Origin: an uncultured Bacteroidales bacterium
GTDB taxonomy: Bacteria > Bacteroidota > Bacteroidia > Bacteroidales > CAIXZF01
Direction: 5' to 3'
DNA length: 64,000 bases
Assembly: GCA_903923925.1 (NCBI GenBank)
Contig: CAIXZF010000059.1
Span: 1 to 64,000, forward strand
Part shown: one piece after another, positions 45,984 to 55,623 of the stretch
Layout: the number at the start of each line of letters is the position of its first letter
How positions within the stretch are numbered: the first letter of the stretch is position 1
Made by a program: the position numbers and the translations under genes
Notes under the pieces: model-generated
Seen by the model: only the letters and a program-made list of their open reading frames with translations
Databases searched by the model: none
Told to the model about the DNA's origin: nothing

Positions 45984-47900
45984 TTACCGGCAATACCTCT
46001 CAATTTCCCCCTGTGCCTGAGTAAGCCCCATTTCCCTGGCTTTGCTGAGATCCTCGCAACCCCCGTTTTTGTCGCCTGAGCGTACTTTTGCCATTCCGCG
46101 GATCGCAATTGAAACCGGGTTTACAGAACCTTTTGCAATTGCAATGTTTAAATCTGAAATAGTTGCGGGCATATCGTTGCTGTTAAAGTTTGCATATCCC
46201 CGGTACATATGTAAAGAAGGATATTCGGGTGCAAGCTTTTCAACCTTATTGAATTCAAGAATGGCTTTGTTAAAGTCTTTTAAATTGTACCATGCGATAC
46301 CGGTTTCATAAAACAGCATTGGATTATTAAAACCCAGCCGGGCACTCTTTTCAAGATCAGCAAGAGCAGCATTGAACTCGCCATTTAAGTTGAGGCAGCG
46401 GGCGCGGTTTGCATAAATAGCAGGTTGTGAAGGGTTGATTTTCAATGATTTGTTGAAATCGGTGAGGGCTCTTTTACAATCTCCGGTTTTTGCGAGCAGC
46501 GTGCCCCTGTTTCCATAAGCTCTGCTGAATTGTGGCCGAAGCTGTATGGCCATGTTGAAATCGCGCATTGCTGATGCTGTATCTCCTTCAGAGGCAAATA
46601 CATCGCCACGTGAATTAAGTGCTGTGTAAACCCGGGGATTTTTTGCCAGGATATCGTTCAGCAGGGTTAGGCTGTTTTCCCATACTTTACAGCGGTTGTA
46701 GGTATTCCAGCTGAGGCTGCTGAAAAGCAGTATCAGCAAAGCACCCACAAACAGTTTACTTTTTGGTTTCCTGATTATTAATTCATTAAGACCATAAGCT
46801 GCCAGAATAAAAATTCCGATTCCGGCGAGGTAGGTATAACGATCAGCAATAATATAGTTTGAAACAGGAATCCATTTCAGGAACATGAAAATATTGATCA
46901 CAAAAAACAACAAAGCAAAAGCTATTAATCTGTTTTTACGTAAAGCGAAAAATACAATTGATAAAAAGGCGAGCGCAAGTGGGATAGACAACCACAACAA
47001 GGCTGCTATGGAGCCGTCAGCCGACTCAGGGTAAGGGTAGTAGGCGCTGAGGTTTAGCGGAAGTACGATCTTCGACAGGTAAAGAATTAAGCTAAGTGAA
47101 GGGTAGACCAGGAATTCCTGAGTTGACAAACCCGAAGCATCTTTTGATGTATACCCCGTTTCCTTCTGGGCATAAATGGCCACTGCCGCTGTTAATACAG
47201 CAATCAGCAGATAGGCAATCTTATTTTTTAAGAAAATGGCTAGAGTTTGCTTTTCTTTGAGAAAATAATCGATAGCAATCAGACAAAATGGCAGAACGAA
47301 AGCTTGCCCTTTAGATAAACAGGCTAATAGAAAGGCAAACACGGATAAATAATAATATAATTTCTTTTTTGTTCTGAAAGCGTCAAGGTATAACACTAAA
47401 GAAAGCAGAAACCAGAATGAAAACAGCACATCTTTACGTGCTGTAGCCCAGGCTATTGCCTCAACATTCATGGAGTGAACCGCGAAAAGTGAGGCTACAA
47501 AAACAGGAAGATAAGTGAAGTAATTGTTGGCAGGACGGTTGGGTTGACCTGAAGAAAGCAGTTTTTGTAAAAACAAAAAGACAAGGCAAGTGTTGACCAA
47601 ATGTAGAATGAGGTTATGAATATGGAATGCTTTTGGGCTTAATCCGAAGAAAAAATTGTCGGCAGACAGGGAAATTAAGGTAAGAGGATGATAATGCCCT
47701 TCGAAGCTTCCAGAAAACATATCAACAATTTTTATAAGATTAAATCCGTTAAGGAGAGGGTTTGACGTGATATATACATTGTCATCCCAATTTACAAAAG
47801 CGTTGAAAAATACCGGTGAATACGCCAGTACAGAGATAATAAGGGTAAAAAGGAGCAGCAGGATTTGAGCTTTTTGGGAGTCGTTTGAAAAGAGCCTCAT
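45984..47900 (-). CDS. TMTC-like multi-spanning membrane protein with TPRs
   Basis: A 638-residue protein. About ten hydrophobic helices fill residues 12-420. The first periplasmic loop has [10 protein letters not shown], with paired acidic residues at the place used by GT-C glycosyltransferases, and GHYHPLTL follows. Residues about 440-635 are tandem TPRs ([36 protein letters not shown] and more). This order, GT-C-like membrane part then TPRs, resembles eukaryotic TMTC O-mannosyltransferases and bacterial relatives. Transferase activity is an inference. The stop codon directly borders a heptanucleotide array. It is divergent from the DUF2795 gene. Confidence 0.8.
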   Translation of the reverse strand: MRLFSNDSQKAQILLLLFTLIISVLAYSPVFFNAFVNWDDNVYITSNPLLNGFNLIKIVDMFSGSFEGHYHPLTLISLSADNFFFGLSPKAFHIHNLILHLVNTCLVFLFLQKLLSSGQPNRPANNYFTYLPVFVASLFAVHSMNVEAIAWATARKDVLFSFWFLLSLVLYLDAFRTKKKLYYYLSVFAFLLACLSKGQAFVLPFCLIAIDYFLKEKQTLAIFLKNKIAYLLIAVLTAAVAIYAQKETGYTSKDASGLSTQEFLVYPSLSLILYLSKIVLPLNLSAYYPYPESADGSIAALLWLSIPLALAFLSIVFFALRKNRLIAFALLFFVINIFMFLKWIPVSNYIIADRYTYLAGIGIFILAAYGLNELIIRKPKSKLFVGALLILLFSSLSWNTYNRCKVWENSLTLLNDILAKNPRVYTALNSRGDVFASEGDTASAMRDFNMAIQLRPQFSRAYGNRGTLLAKTGDCKRALTDFNKSLKINPSQPAIYANRARCLNLNGEFNAALADLEKSARLGFNNPMLFYETGIAWYNLKDFNKAILEFNKVEKLAPEYPSLHMYRGYANFNSNDMPATISDLNIAIAKGSVNPVSIAIRGMAKVRSGDKNGGCEDLSKAREMGLTQAQGEIERYCR

Positions 47901-47953
47901 TCTAGGGGATTTGATAATTGTTCATAAAAAATGGCTTTACAAAAATAAGACAG

Positions 47954-47983
47954 TTGCTTTTTTTTTAAAATAATATATTTTTG
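47954..47983 (+). promoter_or_regulatory. Candidate promoter of the DUF2795 gene
   Basis: TTGC (47954-47957) is followed after 18 bases by TATTTTTG (47976-47983), close to the Bacteroidota TTTG / TAnnTTTG pattern. The ATG at 48012 is 28 bases downstream. Confidence 0.45.
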
Positions 47984-48011
47984 CAGCTAAATTAACTAAA
48001 ACTTCACGAGC

Positions 48012-48233
48012 ATGTACTGGACACTTGAATTGGCCTCTAAGCTTGAAGATGCTCCCTGGCCGGCAACAAAGGAGGAGCTCATTGACTTTTGCCTGAGATC
48101 CGGAGCGCCGGCAGAAGTTATTGAAAACCTCAGGGAAATCGAGGATGAGGGGGAGATGTATGAGAGTATCGAAGATCTCTGGCCTGAGTATCCTACAAAG
48201 GAAGATTTTTTCTTTCACGAAGATGAATATTAA
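48012..48233 (+). CDS. DUF2795 family small acidic protein
   Basis: A 73-residue acidic protein matching DUF2795: MYWTLELASKLEDAPWPATKEELIDFC, with conserved P(W/Y)P and the L..IEDEGE..ES segment ending in an Asp/Glu-rich tail. Function is unknown. Small size and helical acidic nature suggest a regulatory or adaptor protein. It has its own promoter-like sequence and a perfect hairpin right after the stop. Confidence 0.85.
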   Translation: MYWTLELASKLEDAPWPATKEELIDFCLRSGAPAEVIENLREIEDEGEMYESIEDLWPEYPTKEDFFFHEDEY

Positions 48234-48238
48234 GGTGA

Positions 48239-48265
48239 AAGACGCCAGGCTATGCCTGGCGTCTT
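48239..48265 (+). terminator. Perfect hairpin after the DUF2795 gene
   Basis: AAGACGCCAGGC (48239-48250) and GCCTGGCGTCTT (48254-48265) form a 12-base perfect stem with a 3-base loop. It starts 5 bases after the stop. Only short T-stretches follow, so the termination strength is uncertain. Confidence 0.65.
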
Positions 48266-48320
48266 AGTTTCTGTAAAATTACACAGTACCTGCCAAACCG
48301 GGAACATTATTTTAAATTCG

Positions 48321-48360
48321 TATTTTTGGCATAACTATTGAACCGGCCGGCGCAACCGGT
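48321..48360 (+). promoter_or_regulatory. Candidate secA promoter and GC-rich leader
   Basis: TATTTTTG at 48321-48328 fits TAnnTTTG. The leader then holds ACCGG (48342-48346) and CCGGT (48356-48360), a short GC-rich inverted repeat in otherwise AT-rich sequence. The start codon is at 48384. A regulatory role, such as control of SecA translation, is only a possibility. Confidence 0.35.
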
Positions 48361-48383
48361 CTCTATTATTTAATATAAATCCA

Positions 48384-51300
48384 ATGTTAGGAATCTTCAA
48401 GAAATTTTTCAAAAGCAAGTCGGAGAAGGATGTTTCTGTGCTTCTGCCGGCTGTTGATGAAGCTATTGCAGCCTATGCTGAAATTACTAAGCTAGATAAC
48501 GATGCCCTTAGGGCGAAAACCTTTGAATTCCGCACAAAGATTTTTGATTATGTTGCGGAGGAGGAAGCTCAGATTCTGGTTCTTAAAGATAGAATAGAGC
48601 AGGAATACGACATGAATGTTGATGAGAAGGAGCAGATTTACTCTGAAATTGACAAGATTTCGAAGAAACAATATGAGAAATCTCAGGAGATTCTGAACAT
48701 AATTTTACCTGAGGCTTTTGCCGTAGTTAAAGAAACCGCTAAGCGCTTCGTTGAGAATGAATGGGTTGAAGTAACTGCTACACAGTACGACCGTGATCTT
48801 GCTGCTCATAAGGCGAATGTTGAGATCATGGGTGAAAAAGCACGCTACCGTAACTCCTGGACTGCCGGCGGTAACCTTATTAAATGGGACATGGTGCACT
48901 ATGATGTTCAGTTAATAGGAGGTATGGTGCTTCATCAGGGTAAGATTGCTGAAATGGCCACAGGGGAAGGAAAAACCCTGGTTGCTACCCTGCCGGTTTA
49001 CCTGAATGCCTTGCCGGGAAAAGGAGTTCATATCGTTACAGTTAATGATTATCTTGCACGACGCGACTCTGAATGGATGGGGATGATGTTTGAGTTCCAC
49101 GGTTTGAAAGTTGATTGTATCGACAAGCATGAACCAAACTCTGATGCCCGGAAGAATGCCTACCTGGCCGATGTTACCTATGGCACAAATAATGAATTCG
49201 GCTTTGATTATCTGCGCGATAATATGGCCAGAAACCCTGAAGAACTTGTTCAGAGAGCGCATAATTATGCCATAGTTGATGAGGTTGACTCAGTTTTGAT
49301 TGACGATGCCCGTACACCTTTGATTATTTCCGGACCAACTCCGAAAGGCGATAACCAGGAATTTGAAGCATTACGCCCACAGATTCTAAAACTGTATACT
49401 GCTCAGCGTAACCTTGTTACAAAAATACTTGCTGATGCAAAGAATTTGCTTTCCGGGACTCCTTCAGCTGAAGATGAGAAAAAAGGCGGAGAGTTTCTGC
49501 TTCGTGCACAGCATGGTTTGCCCAAAAACAAAGCCATTATAAAATTCCTGAGTGAACCTGGTATGAAGGCTTTGCTGCAGAAAACTGAGAATTTTTATAT
49601 GCAGGAGCAAAATAAGAACATGCATCTTATTGATGATGAGCTTTACTTTGTAATTGATGAGAAGAACCACACCATCGATTTGATGGAAAAAGGCATAGAC
49701 CTGATCACCGAGTCCTATGACGAGCCTAAATTCTATATAATCCCTGATATTGGTTCTGAACTTGCTGATCTGGATAAACAAACCCTGCCGGAGGCTAAGA
49801 AAATCGAGAGAAAAAATACCCTGCTTCAGGAGTTTTCTATAAAATCAGAGCGAATACATACAGTAAACCAGCTTTTAAGGGCGTATGCGCTTTTTGAAAA
49901 GGATGTTGAATATGTTATTATTGACAATAAAGTAAAGATTGTTGATGAACAAACCGGCCGTATTCTCGAAGGCAGAAGGTATTCTGACGGTCTCCATCAG
50001 GCTATTGAGGCTAAAGAAAATGTGAAAATCGAGGCCGCTACTCAAACCTATGCTACCATTACTCTCCAGAATTATTTCAGAATGTACAAAAAACTGGCCG
50101 GTATGACTGGTACAGCTGAGACCGAAGCAGGGGAGTTGTGGAATATCTATAAACTCGATGTCGTTGTAATTCCTACAAACAGATCAATTGTAAGGGCCGA
50201 CAGGGAAGATTTGGTTTATAAAACAAAGCGCGAAAAATTCAATGCAGTAATAGAAGAGATTCAGGCGCTGGTTGACAAAGGAAGGCCAGTTCTTGTGGGT
50301 ACAACTTCGGTTGAGACTTCCGAGTTGCTGAGCAGGATGTTAAAGCGTGTAAATATTAATCATAATGTATTAAATGCAAAGCTCCATGCCAGGGAGGCAG
50401 AAATTGTAGCCCATGCCGGTTTGCCTGGTACAGTTACGATTGCTACAAATATGGCAGGTCGTGGTACCGACATCAAGCTGGGACCAGGAGTGAAGGAGGC
50501 CGGTGGTCTTGCCATTATTGGTACCGAACGCCATGAATCGAGACGTGTTGACAGGCAGTTGCGCGGACGTGCCGGACGACAGGGAGATCCCGGTAGTTCT
50601 CAGTTCTTTGTTTCCCTGGACGATGACCTGATGCGTTTGTTTGGTTCCGACCGTATTGCGAAGGTAATGGACAGGCTGGGGTTGAAGGAAGGCGAAATGA
50701 TTCAGCATTCGATGATCACAAAGTCTATCGAACGGGCACAGCGTAAAGTTGAGGAAAACAACTTCGGAACCCGTAAACGACTTCTGGAATATGACGACGT
50801 TATGAATTCGCAGCGTGAAGTAATTTATAGCAAACGCCGTCATGCGCTTTACGGAGAACGTCTGGCTTTGGATATTTCCAATATGTATTATGATTTAAGT
50901 GAGTTCTTTGTAACCGATTATTCCGAAAAAGGAGATTATGAAGGTTTCCGTTTTGAGATTCTGAAAAGTCTGGCTGTTGAACCTCCGTTTACAGAGAAGG
51001 AATTTCTGAATGAATCTACTGGTAAACTTGTGGCGGAACTATATGACCATGTATCAAGTAGTTACAAGGAGCGTTCTGCGTTTTTAGCAGAGATGGTTTA
51101 CCCTGTTGTTTCGGATGTGTATCTGAATCAGCCCAGATTTGAGAATATTGCCATTCCGATTACCGATGGAATAAAGACATTGCAGGTAGTTGCCAATATG
51201 AAAAAGGCTTACGAAGACAGAGGCCGCGAAGTGGTATTGTCTATTGAAAAGGGCCTTTCTCTTGCCATTATCGATGATGCATGGAAAGAGCATCTGCGCG

Positions 51301-51677
51301 AAATGGATGAGTTGAAACAAAGTGTTCAATCTGCTACTTATGAGCAAAAAGATCCTTTACTTATTTATAAGTTTGAATCGTTTCAGTTATTTAAAACGAT
51401 GCTGCAACGTATTAACAAAGAGATCTGCGCATTCCTGATGAAAGGCACATTGCCTGGTATGGAAACGAATATCCAGGAAGCAAGGGCTCCACGCCGCACC
51501 GACATGAGTAATCTAAAGACTGGGCGTGAGGATCAGACTCCTGCAGCAAACAGCACTTCCGAACCACAGAAACCTCAGCCTGTAAAGGTTGAGAAGAAGG
51601 TCGGAAGAAATGATGCCTGCCCCTGTGGGAGCGGAAAGAAGTTTAAACAGTGTCATGGCAAAGGACTTGAAGCCTGA
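48384..51677 (+). CDS. secA: SecA protein-export ATPase
   Basis: A 1097-residue motor that drives unfolded proteins through SecYEG. Motifs: Walker A TGEGKT at 193-198, DEVD at 299-302, GTDIKLG and [19 protein letters not shown] in the second helicase domain. The C-terminus has the zinc-binding CPCGSG....QCH motif (Cys 1079, 1081, 1090, His 1091) used for lipids and SecB. It is longer than Escherichia coli SecA (901), with the extra sequence in the N-terminal third (about 40-130) and around 325-470, as is usual in Bacteroidota. It likely exports every signal-peptide protein listed here. Confidence 0.96.
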   Translation: MLGIFKKFFKSKSEKDVSVLLPAVDEAIAAYAEITKLDNDALRAKTFEFRTKIFDYVAEEEAQILVLKDRIEQEYDMNVDEKEQIYSEIDKISKKQYEKSQEILNIILPEAFAVVKETAKRFVENEWVEVTATQYDRDLAAHKANVEIMGEKARYRNSWTAGGNLIKWDMVHYDVQLIGGMVLHQGKIAEMATGEGKTLVATLPVYLNALPGKGVHIVTVNDYLARRDSEWMGMMFEFHGLKVDCIDKHEPNSDARKNAYLADVTYGTNNEFGFDYLRDNMARNPEELVQRAHNYAIVDEVDSVLIDDARTPLIISGPTPKGDNQEFEALRPQILKLYTAQRNLVTKILADAKNLLSGTPSAEDEKKGGEFLLRAQHGLPKNKAIIKFLSEPGMKALLQKTENFYMQEQNKNMHLIDDELYFVIDEKNHTIDLMEKGIDLITESYDEPKFYIIPDIGSELADLDKQTLPEAKKIERKNTLLQEFSIKSERIHTVNQLLRAYALFEKDVEYVIIDNKVKIVDEQTGRILEGRRYSDGLHQAIEAKENVKIEAATQTYATITLQNYFRMYKKLAGMTGTAETEAGELWNIYKLDVVVIPTNRSIVRADREDLVYKTKREKFNAVIEEIQALVDKGRPVLVGTTSVETSELLSRMLKRVNINHNVLNAKLHAREAEIVAHAGLPGTVTIATNMAGRGTDIKLGPGVKEAGGLAIIGTERHESRRVDRQLRGRAGRQGDPGSSQFFVSLDDDLMRLFGSDRIAKVMDRLGLKEGEMIQHSMITKSIERAQRKVEENNFGTRKRLLEYDDVMNSQREVIYSKRRHALYGERLALDISNMYYDLSEFFVTDYSEKGDYEGFRFEILKSLAVEPPFTEKEFLNESTGKLVAELYDHVSSSYKERSAFLAEMVYPVVSDVYLNQPRFENIAIPITDGIKTLQVVANMKKAYEDRGREVVLSIEKGLSLAIIDDAWKEHLREMDELKQSVQSATYEQKDPLLIYKFESFQLFKTMLQRINKEICAFLMKGTLPGMETNIQEARAPRRTDMSNLKTGREDQTPAANSTSEPQKPQPVKVEKKVGRNDACPCGSGKKFKQCHGKGLEA

Positions 51678-51709
51678 TTTGCTGGTTTGCTATTGTGCTA
51701 GTTTGCTAA
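51678..51709. repeat. Octamer array TTTGCTNN after secA
   Basis: Four tandem 8-base units, TTTGCTGG, TTTGCTAT, TGTGCTAG and TTTGCTAA, begin directly after the secA stop codon. Confidence 0.6.
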
Positions 51710-51715
51710 TTAGAT

Positions 51716-51752
51716 AAAAAAAAGGCTGCCTTTTGAGCGACCTTTTTTTTTA
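51716..51752. terminator. Bidirectional terminator between secA and the small gene
   Basis: A run of eight A followed by GG (51716-51725) pairs with CC followed by eight or more T (51741-51752). The inner stem is TGC with GCG. The T-rich arm on each strand makes it usable in both directions, for secA and for the convergent small gene. Confidence 0.7.
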
Positions 51753-51781
51753 CCAAAAACAAATTAACTGAACTGTGATTA

Positions 51782-52003
51782 TTATTTTTTTACCGGAGCA
51801 GCTTCTTTTGCAACTTTTGCAGATTTTTTGTGTGATTTAACGGCTGTTTTTTCAACTGCCTTTACTGGCTCTGCAGCTTTAACTTCTTTCTTTACTTCTG
51901 TTTTAGGAGCTTCTTTTTTCTCAGCAGGTTTTTGTGTCTGACCAAAAACTGTTACACTTGCAGCAAATAATAAAGTGATTGAAATTACAAAAAACTTTTT
52001 CAT
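51782..52003 (-). CDS. Small exported Lys/Ala/Pro-rich protein
   Basis: A 73-residue protein. A clear signal peptide (about 1-22, ending VFGQ) is followed by about 50 residues of Lys, Ala, Glu, Val and Pro in loose KKE and KAVEK repeats. No globular domain is visible and no family was recognised. It is likely a disordered periplasmic protein. It is followed by the shared terminator with secA. The upstream spacer to the divergent flavoprotein gene holds several candidate sites. Confidence 0.65.
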   Translation of the reverse strand: MKKFFVISITLLFAASVTVFGQTQKPAEKKEAPKTEVKKEVKAAEPVKAVEKTAVKSHKKSAKVAKEAAPVKK

Positions 52004-52046
52004 TGGATGTTCTTTTTTAGGTTGGTTATCATTGTTAATTATGAAG

Positions 52047-52054
52047 CAAAATTA
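52047..52054 (-). promoter_or_regulatory. Candidate -7 element of the small exported gene
   Basis: TAATTTTG on the minus strand fits TAnnTTTG, 43 bases before the ATG at 52003. No clear -33 TTTG was seen. Confidence 0.4.
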
Positions 52055-52086
52055 TACTGCTTTCGCTGTGTTGAAACATTTACTGC

Positions 52087-52125
52087 GTTAAACAATGTTA
52101 AAGGTTTCTGTTAAATAGTGTTAAT
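52087..52125. promoter_or_regulatory. Four GTTAAA direct repeats in a divergent spacer
   Basis: GTTAAA occurs at 52087, 52097 and 52110, and GTTAAT at 52120. The two pairs are each spaced 10 bases, one helical turn, as in paired response-regulator boxes. A perfect palindrome ATCTTCGAAGAT follows at 52132-52143. They lie between the two divergent starts, at 52003 and 52214. Confidence 0.45.
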
Positions 52126-52168
52126 AAAGATATCTTCGAAGATTATATGTTGTTTGTCTGTGTTTTAA

Positions 52169-52200
52169 TTTGGGTTAAAGTAATTTTTAATGTAGGTTTG
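52169..52200 (+). promoter_or_regulatory. Promoter of the flavoprotein gene
   Basis: TTTG at 52169-52172 and TAGGTTTG at 52193-52200 are separated by 20 bases, an exact fit to the Bacteroidota TTTG / TAnnTTTG promoter. The ATG at 52214 is 13 bases downstream. Confidence 0.6.
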
Positions 52201-52213
52201 CATTTTGGAAAGG

Positions 52214-53440
52214 ATGTCTCAGAAAGTTTATGATGTAGTTGTAATCGGTGCAGGACCTGCCGGGTCTATGGCGGCTTATTATCTTGCTGATCGTGGTTTT
52301 ACGGTTGCTGTTATTGAAAAGGAGAACTTCCCAAGGTATAAACCCTGTGGTGGCGGACTTACTCACAGAACCCTGAAACTTTTTCCGTTTAGCCTTGATT
52401 CTGTTATTGAAACAGAGATTTATAATTTCAGGTTCAGTAAGAATTTTAAAAATGCATATACGCGCCACAGCGATGAGCCGCTGATGTATTGCCTGATGCG
52501 CGATAAGTTTGACAATTTCCTTATTAATAATGCGGTATCAAAAGGGGCTGATTTCTTTCAAGGCACGCGTGTAACAGGGCTTACTGAAAGTTTCGACCAG
52601 GTTCTGGTGCATACCAGCGAGGGCGAATTTTCTGCCTCATTTGTTATTGGAGCTGATGGTGCCAGTAGTATTACTGCCAGAACTTTTTTACTTACCGGCC
52701 ATGTTAAAAAAGGAATTGCTATTGAAAGTGAGGTAAAAGTTTCTGATGAAGATTTTGAAAGATTTAAAAATACGGTTTATCTTGATTGGGGAACTTTTAT
52801 AAGAGGATATGCATGGATCTTTCCTAAAGGCGACCATTTATCAATAGGTGTTGGTGGTCCGGCAAAACTTTCGAAATATTTAAAGGATTATTTCTTTAAA
52901 TTTCTTGAATCACTGGAAATTAAGGATTTAACTATGATGTCATTCCGAACAAATCCTATTCCCTACCGAAGTGGTTACGACAGGATACAGGCGGGCAGGG
53001 TTTTGCTTATCGGCGATGCTGCTGGATTTACTGACCCCATGACTGGGGAAGGGATTTATTACGCTGTGAAGAGCGCTGGAATAGCTTCAGAAACCATTAT
53101 AAGTTTCCTTGATGGAACTACTAATCATCCTTTCGACTACAGAAAAAACGTAGAAGCTGAAGTAGTGTCCGAATTATTGGCAGCTTATCCTCTTCTTAAA
53201 ATATTTAATTCGGCACCTGGTCTGATACATAAGAAACTTGGAACGAGCGAACGTTTATGGCGAGGCTTCCGTAAAGTATTGCGTGGAGATATTACTTATA
53301 ATGACTTCAAAATGCGCTTTGGAAGGTATCAGTTTATCTGGAACCCAATTATTAAACTTGCTACAATAATCGAAAAGTTTAAACGAACGAATTTTAAGTT
53401 CGTCCACGAAAAGAAGGTTAAGAAGGAAGCAGGCTCCTGA
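52214..53440 (+). CDS. Geranylgeranyl-reductase-family FAD oxidoreductase
   Basis: A 408-residue flavoprotein. DVVVIGAGPAGSMAAYYL is the N-terminal Rossmann FAD-binding motif, YKPCGGGLT is the substrate-side loop typical of geranylgeranyl reductases, VIGADGASS is the second FAD motif, and VLLIGDAAGFTDPMTGEGI is the third. Family members hydrogenate isoprenoid chains of chlorophyll, archaeal lipids or quinones. In this window the isoprenoid partner is unknown. An upstream TTG at 52205 is possible, but the ATG at 52214 fits better. The stop overlaps the end of yqeY by 23 bases in convergent orientation. Confidence 0.82.
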   Translation: MSQKVYDVVVIGAGPAGSMAAYYLADRGFTVAVIEKENFPRYKPCGGGLTHRTLKLFPFSLDSVIETEIYNFRFSKNFKNAYTRHSDEPLMYCLMRDKFDNFLINNAVSKGADFFQGTRVTGLTESFDQVLVHTSEGEFSASFVIGADGASSITARTFLLTGHVKKGIAIESEVKVSDEDFERFKNTVYLDWGTFIRGYAWIFPKGDHLSIGVGGPAKLSKYLKDYFFKFLESLEIKDLTMMSFRTNPIPYRSGYDRIQAGRVLLIGDAAGFTDPMTGEGIYYAVKSAGIASETIISFLDGTTNHPFDYRKNVEAEVVSELLAAYPLLKIFNSAPGLIHKKLGTSERLWRGFRKVLRGDITYNDFKMRFGRYQFIWNPIIKLATIIEKFKRTNFKFVHEKKVKKEAGS

Positions 53441-53870
53441 TAATCTCCGAAACCATTTTATTGTCAGCTTTGCCAGCGAGCTTTTTCGAAACGATTCCCA
53501 TAACTTTTCCAAGCTCTTTTACAGATGTAGCGCCGGTTTCATCAATAACTGAAGAAATTATTGCTTTTACTTCCTCAACCGGCATCTGCTGTGGGAGGAA
53601 TTTTTCGATGATGGCTGCCTGGAATAATTCAGGTTCAGCCAGGTCGTTCCTGTCTTGTCCGAGATAGATCTCTGCCGCCTCTTTCCGTTGTTTCACGAGT
53701 TTCTGAAGCAGTTTTATTTCATCATCTTCTGTAACATCGCCACCTGCTCCTCCCTGAGTTTTAGCAAGGAGCAGGGCGGCCTTTACAGCGCGGAGGGCTT
53801 CCAGCTTGTCCTTTTCTTTGGCAAGCATGGCGGCTTTAATATCATCGTTAATTTTATCGGTAAGGCTCAT
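53418..53870 (-). CDS. GatB/YqeY domain protein
   Basis: A 150-residue protein of the GatB/YqeY family, related to the C-terminal domain of the aspartyl/glutamyl-tRNA amidotransferase B subunit. Typical features are the N-terminal SLTDKINDDIKAAML, a helical middle and GKVMGIVSKKLAGKAD near the end. The exact role of free YqeY is not established, though tRNA binding is expected from the family. It follows ftsZ by about 20 bases, as in many Bacteroidota, and its 3' end overlaps the convergent flavoprotein gene by 23 bases. Confidence 0.9.
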   Translation of the reverse strand: MSLTDKINDDIKAAMLAKEKDKLEALRAVKAALLLAKTQGGAGGDVTEDDEIKLLQKLVKQRKEAAEIYLGQDRNDLAEPELFQAAIIEKFLPQQMPVEEVKAIISSVIDETGATSVKELGKVMGIVSKKLAGKADNKMVSEIIRSLLPS

Positions 53871-53888
53871 AGTAGGTTTTACCTCATG

Positions 53889-55541
53889 CTAATCAATATT
53901 GTCGTGAAGAAAGGAGTTATTCGCTTTTAACTCTACACCATTTTTAAGGTCGTCAGACAGAGAGAAACGTGAAACTTCGGATTCGGATGAATGCTTTGGT
54001 TCCTTAAGTTCTACTTCGCGACGCCGATAGGCTGGTTCTCTTTCAAGACGATCGATTTCTTCAGGCTTTTTTAGTTGCAGGCTCAGTTCTTTTAGCTTAT
54101 TTATCCTGGAATTTGAATTCCTGTCGAATGTGGTTTTATCAACCGGAAAAAAATCCTGCCTGATGGCCTGAGGTGTTTCTCTCTGCGATTGACCTTCCGA
54201 ATTATTCACCATATACATTCCAGATGAGCTGTTCTCAGGGGAGATGTATGGTTTATCTGAAGGTGGTTTTGGTGAAGAATGCTGGGGTGTATCGTTAAGG
54301 CTGAAAATAACAGAGCGTGGGATTTCCCTGATTTCTTCAGGTTCTGTGCGGAGTTCAATATCGTCGAAGCCCTCATTAAGATCCGGTTCTTCAATTTGAT
54401 GGTCTCTCGACAGCAGTGTAATTTCGTTTACAACCGGAGGCTCAACTTCAGAAATTGGTTCTTGTTTAGGTGGCATCACTACGGTATCTCTTCCAGAAAT
54501 AATGCCAACGATGTTCTTTTTAGGTTCTTCTTTTTTTTCGTTTTCTCCTGTTGGTTCAAAACCTGTAGCCACAAGTGTGATGCTTATGGCTGTACCAAGG
54601 CTTTCGTCGCGACCGTTACCCCAGATAATATCTGCATTCTGGCCAGCTTTCGACTGAATATAATCGGTAATTTCAGTAACTTCATCCATAGAAACTTCTT
54701 CAGAACCTGAAGAAATGTAGAGCAGGATGTTACGGGCACCATCAATATTGCTGTCGTTAAGTAGTGGTGATGACATGGCTTCTTCAACAGCTTTTGTGGC
54801 TCTGTTTTCGCCATCGGCAATACCCGAGCCCATTATTGCTACACCACTGTTTTTCATTACAGTTTTAACGTCTTCAAAATCGACGTTAATGTAACCGGCA
54901 ACAGTAATGATTTCGGCAATACCTTTTGCGGCAGTAGTAAGAATATTGTCTGCTTTATGGAAAGCTTTCGAAAGCGGGAGGTCGCCATATAGCTCTCTGA
55001 GTTTATCATTGCAGATAATCAGCAGCGTATCAACATGTTCGCGTAATTCGTTAATTCCCTGTTCCGCTTGCAGTCTTCTTTTCCTGCCTTCGAAACTGAA
55101 AGGAATGGTAACTATGCCAACTGTAAGTATGTCAAGTTTTCTGGCTTCAGCTGCAATTACCGGAGCTGCGCCTGTTCCGGTGCCACCTCCCATTCCGGCT
55201 GTGATGAAGAGCATTTTCGTGTTGGGATCGAGGACTTTTCTGATGTCTTCGATGTTTTCGATGGCTGCATTTTTGCCAACTTCAGGAATTGAACCGGCTC
55301 CACGACCTTCGGTAAGGCCTGATCCCAGTTGAATTTTGTTAGGAATGGGACTCAGATTCAGAGCCTGAGAATCAGTATTGCAGATCACAAAATCCACACC
55401 CCTGATACCTTCATTAAACATGTGATTCACCGCATTGCTTCCGCCGCCACCAACACCCAATACCTTAATAATAGAGGACTGGTATTTCGGTAAATCAAAT
55501 TTAATCATACTGGGATTTATTTGTTCTTCTCGGTAGGTCAT
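53889..55541 (-). CDS. ftsZ: Cell division GTPase FtsZ
   Basis: A 550-residue tubulin homologue that builds the Z-ring. GVGGGGSNAVNHM near 29-41, the GGGTGTG GTP motif at 118-124 and the T7-loop NVDFEDV at about 219 are intact. The C-terminal linker is long (about 330-535) and ends in the conserved tail NSFLHDNID, a Bacteroidota feature, which binds FtsA and other partners. The ATG at 55541 is supported by a GGAGG 7 bases upstream, rare for this phylum. It is the last division gene before yqeY. Confidence 0.96.
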   Translation of the reverse strand: MTYREEQINPSMIKFDLPKYQSSIIKVLGVGGGGSNAVNHMFNEGIRGVDFVICNTDSQALNLSPIPNKIQLGSGLTEGRGAGSIPEVGKNAAIENIEDIRKVLDPNTKMLFITAGMGGGTGTGAAPVIAAEARKLDILTVGIVTIPFSFEGRKRRLQAEQGINELREHVDTLLIICNDKLRELYGDLPLSKAFHKADNILTTAAKGIAEIITVAGYINVDFEDVKTVMKNSGVAIMGSGIADGENRATKAVEEAMSSPLLNDSNIDGARNILLYISSGSEEVSMDEVTEITDYIQSKAGQNADIIWGNGRDESLGTAISITLVATGFEPTGENEKKEEPKKNIVGIISGRDTVVMPPKQEPISEVEPPVVNEITLLSRDHQIEEPDLNEGFDDIELRTEPEEIREIPRSVIFSLNDTPQHSSPKPPSDKPYISPENSSSGMYMVNNSEGQSQRETPQAIRQDFFPVDKTTFDRNSNSRINKLKELSLQLKKPEEIDRLEREPAYRRREVELKEPKHSSESEVSRFSLSDDLKNGVELKANNSFLHDNID

Positions 55542-55548
55542 TGTTTCG

Positions 55549-55553
55549 CCTCC
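55549..55553 (-). promoter_or_regulatory. Strong Shine-Dalgarno site of ftsZ
   Basis: GGAGG on the minus strand (complement of 55549-55553) with 7 bases to the ATG at 55541. It decides the start codon and stands out because most genes in the window lack such a site. Confidence 0.7.
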
Positions 55554-55623
55554 TAAATTAATCGATTTATAATTATCTTTTTTGAAATTTTATCAACTAT
55601 GTTGATAACATCGTAAATAATTG

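Noticed and set aside
45730-46108. Open frames rich in RRQKAEG on the minus strand and LLPSAFC on the plus strand
   Set aside because: They are produced by the stop-free heptanucleotide array and carry no protein signature.
54206-55332. Frames on both strands within ftsZ
   Set aside because: The FtsZ frame has intact GTPase motifs and a conserved tail, so these are shadows.
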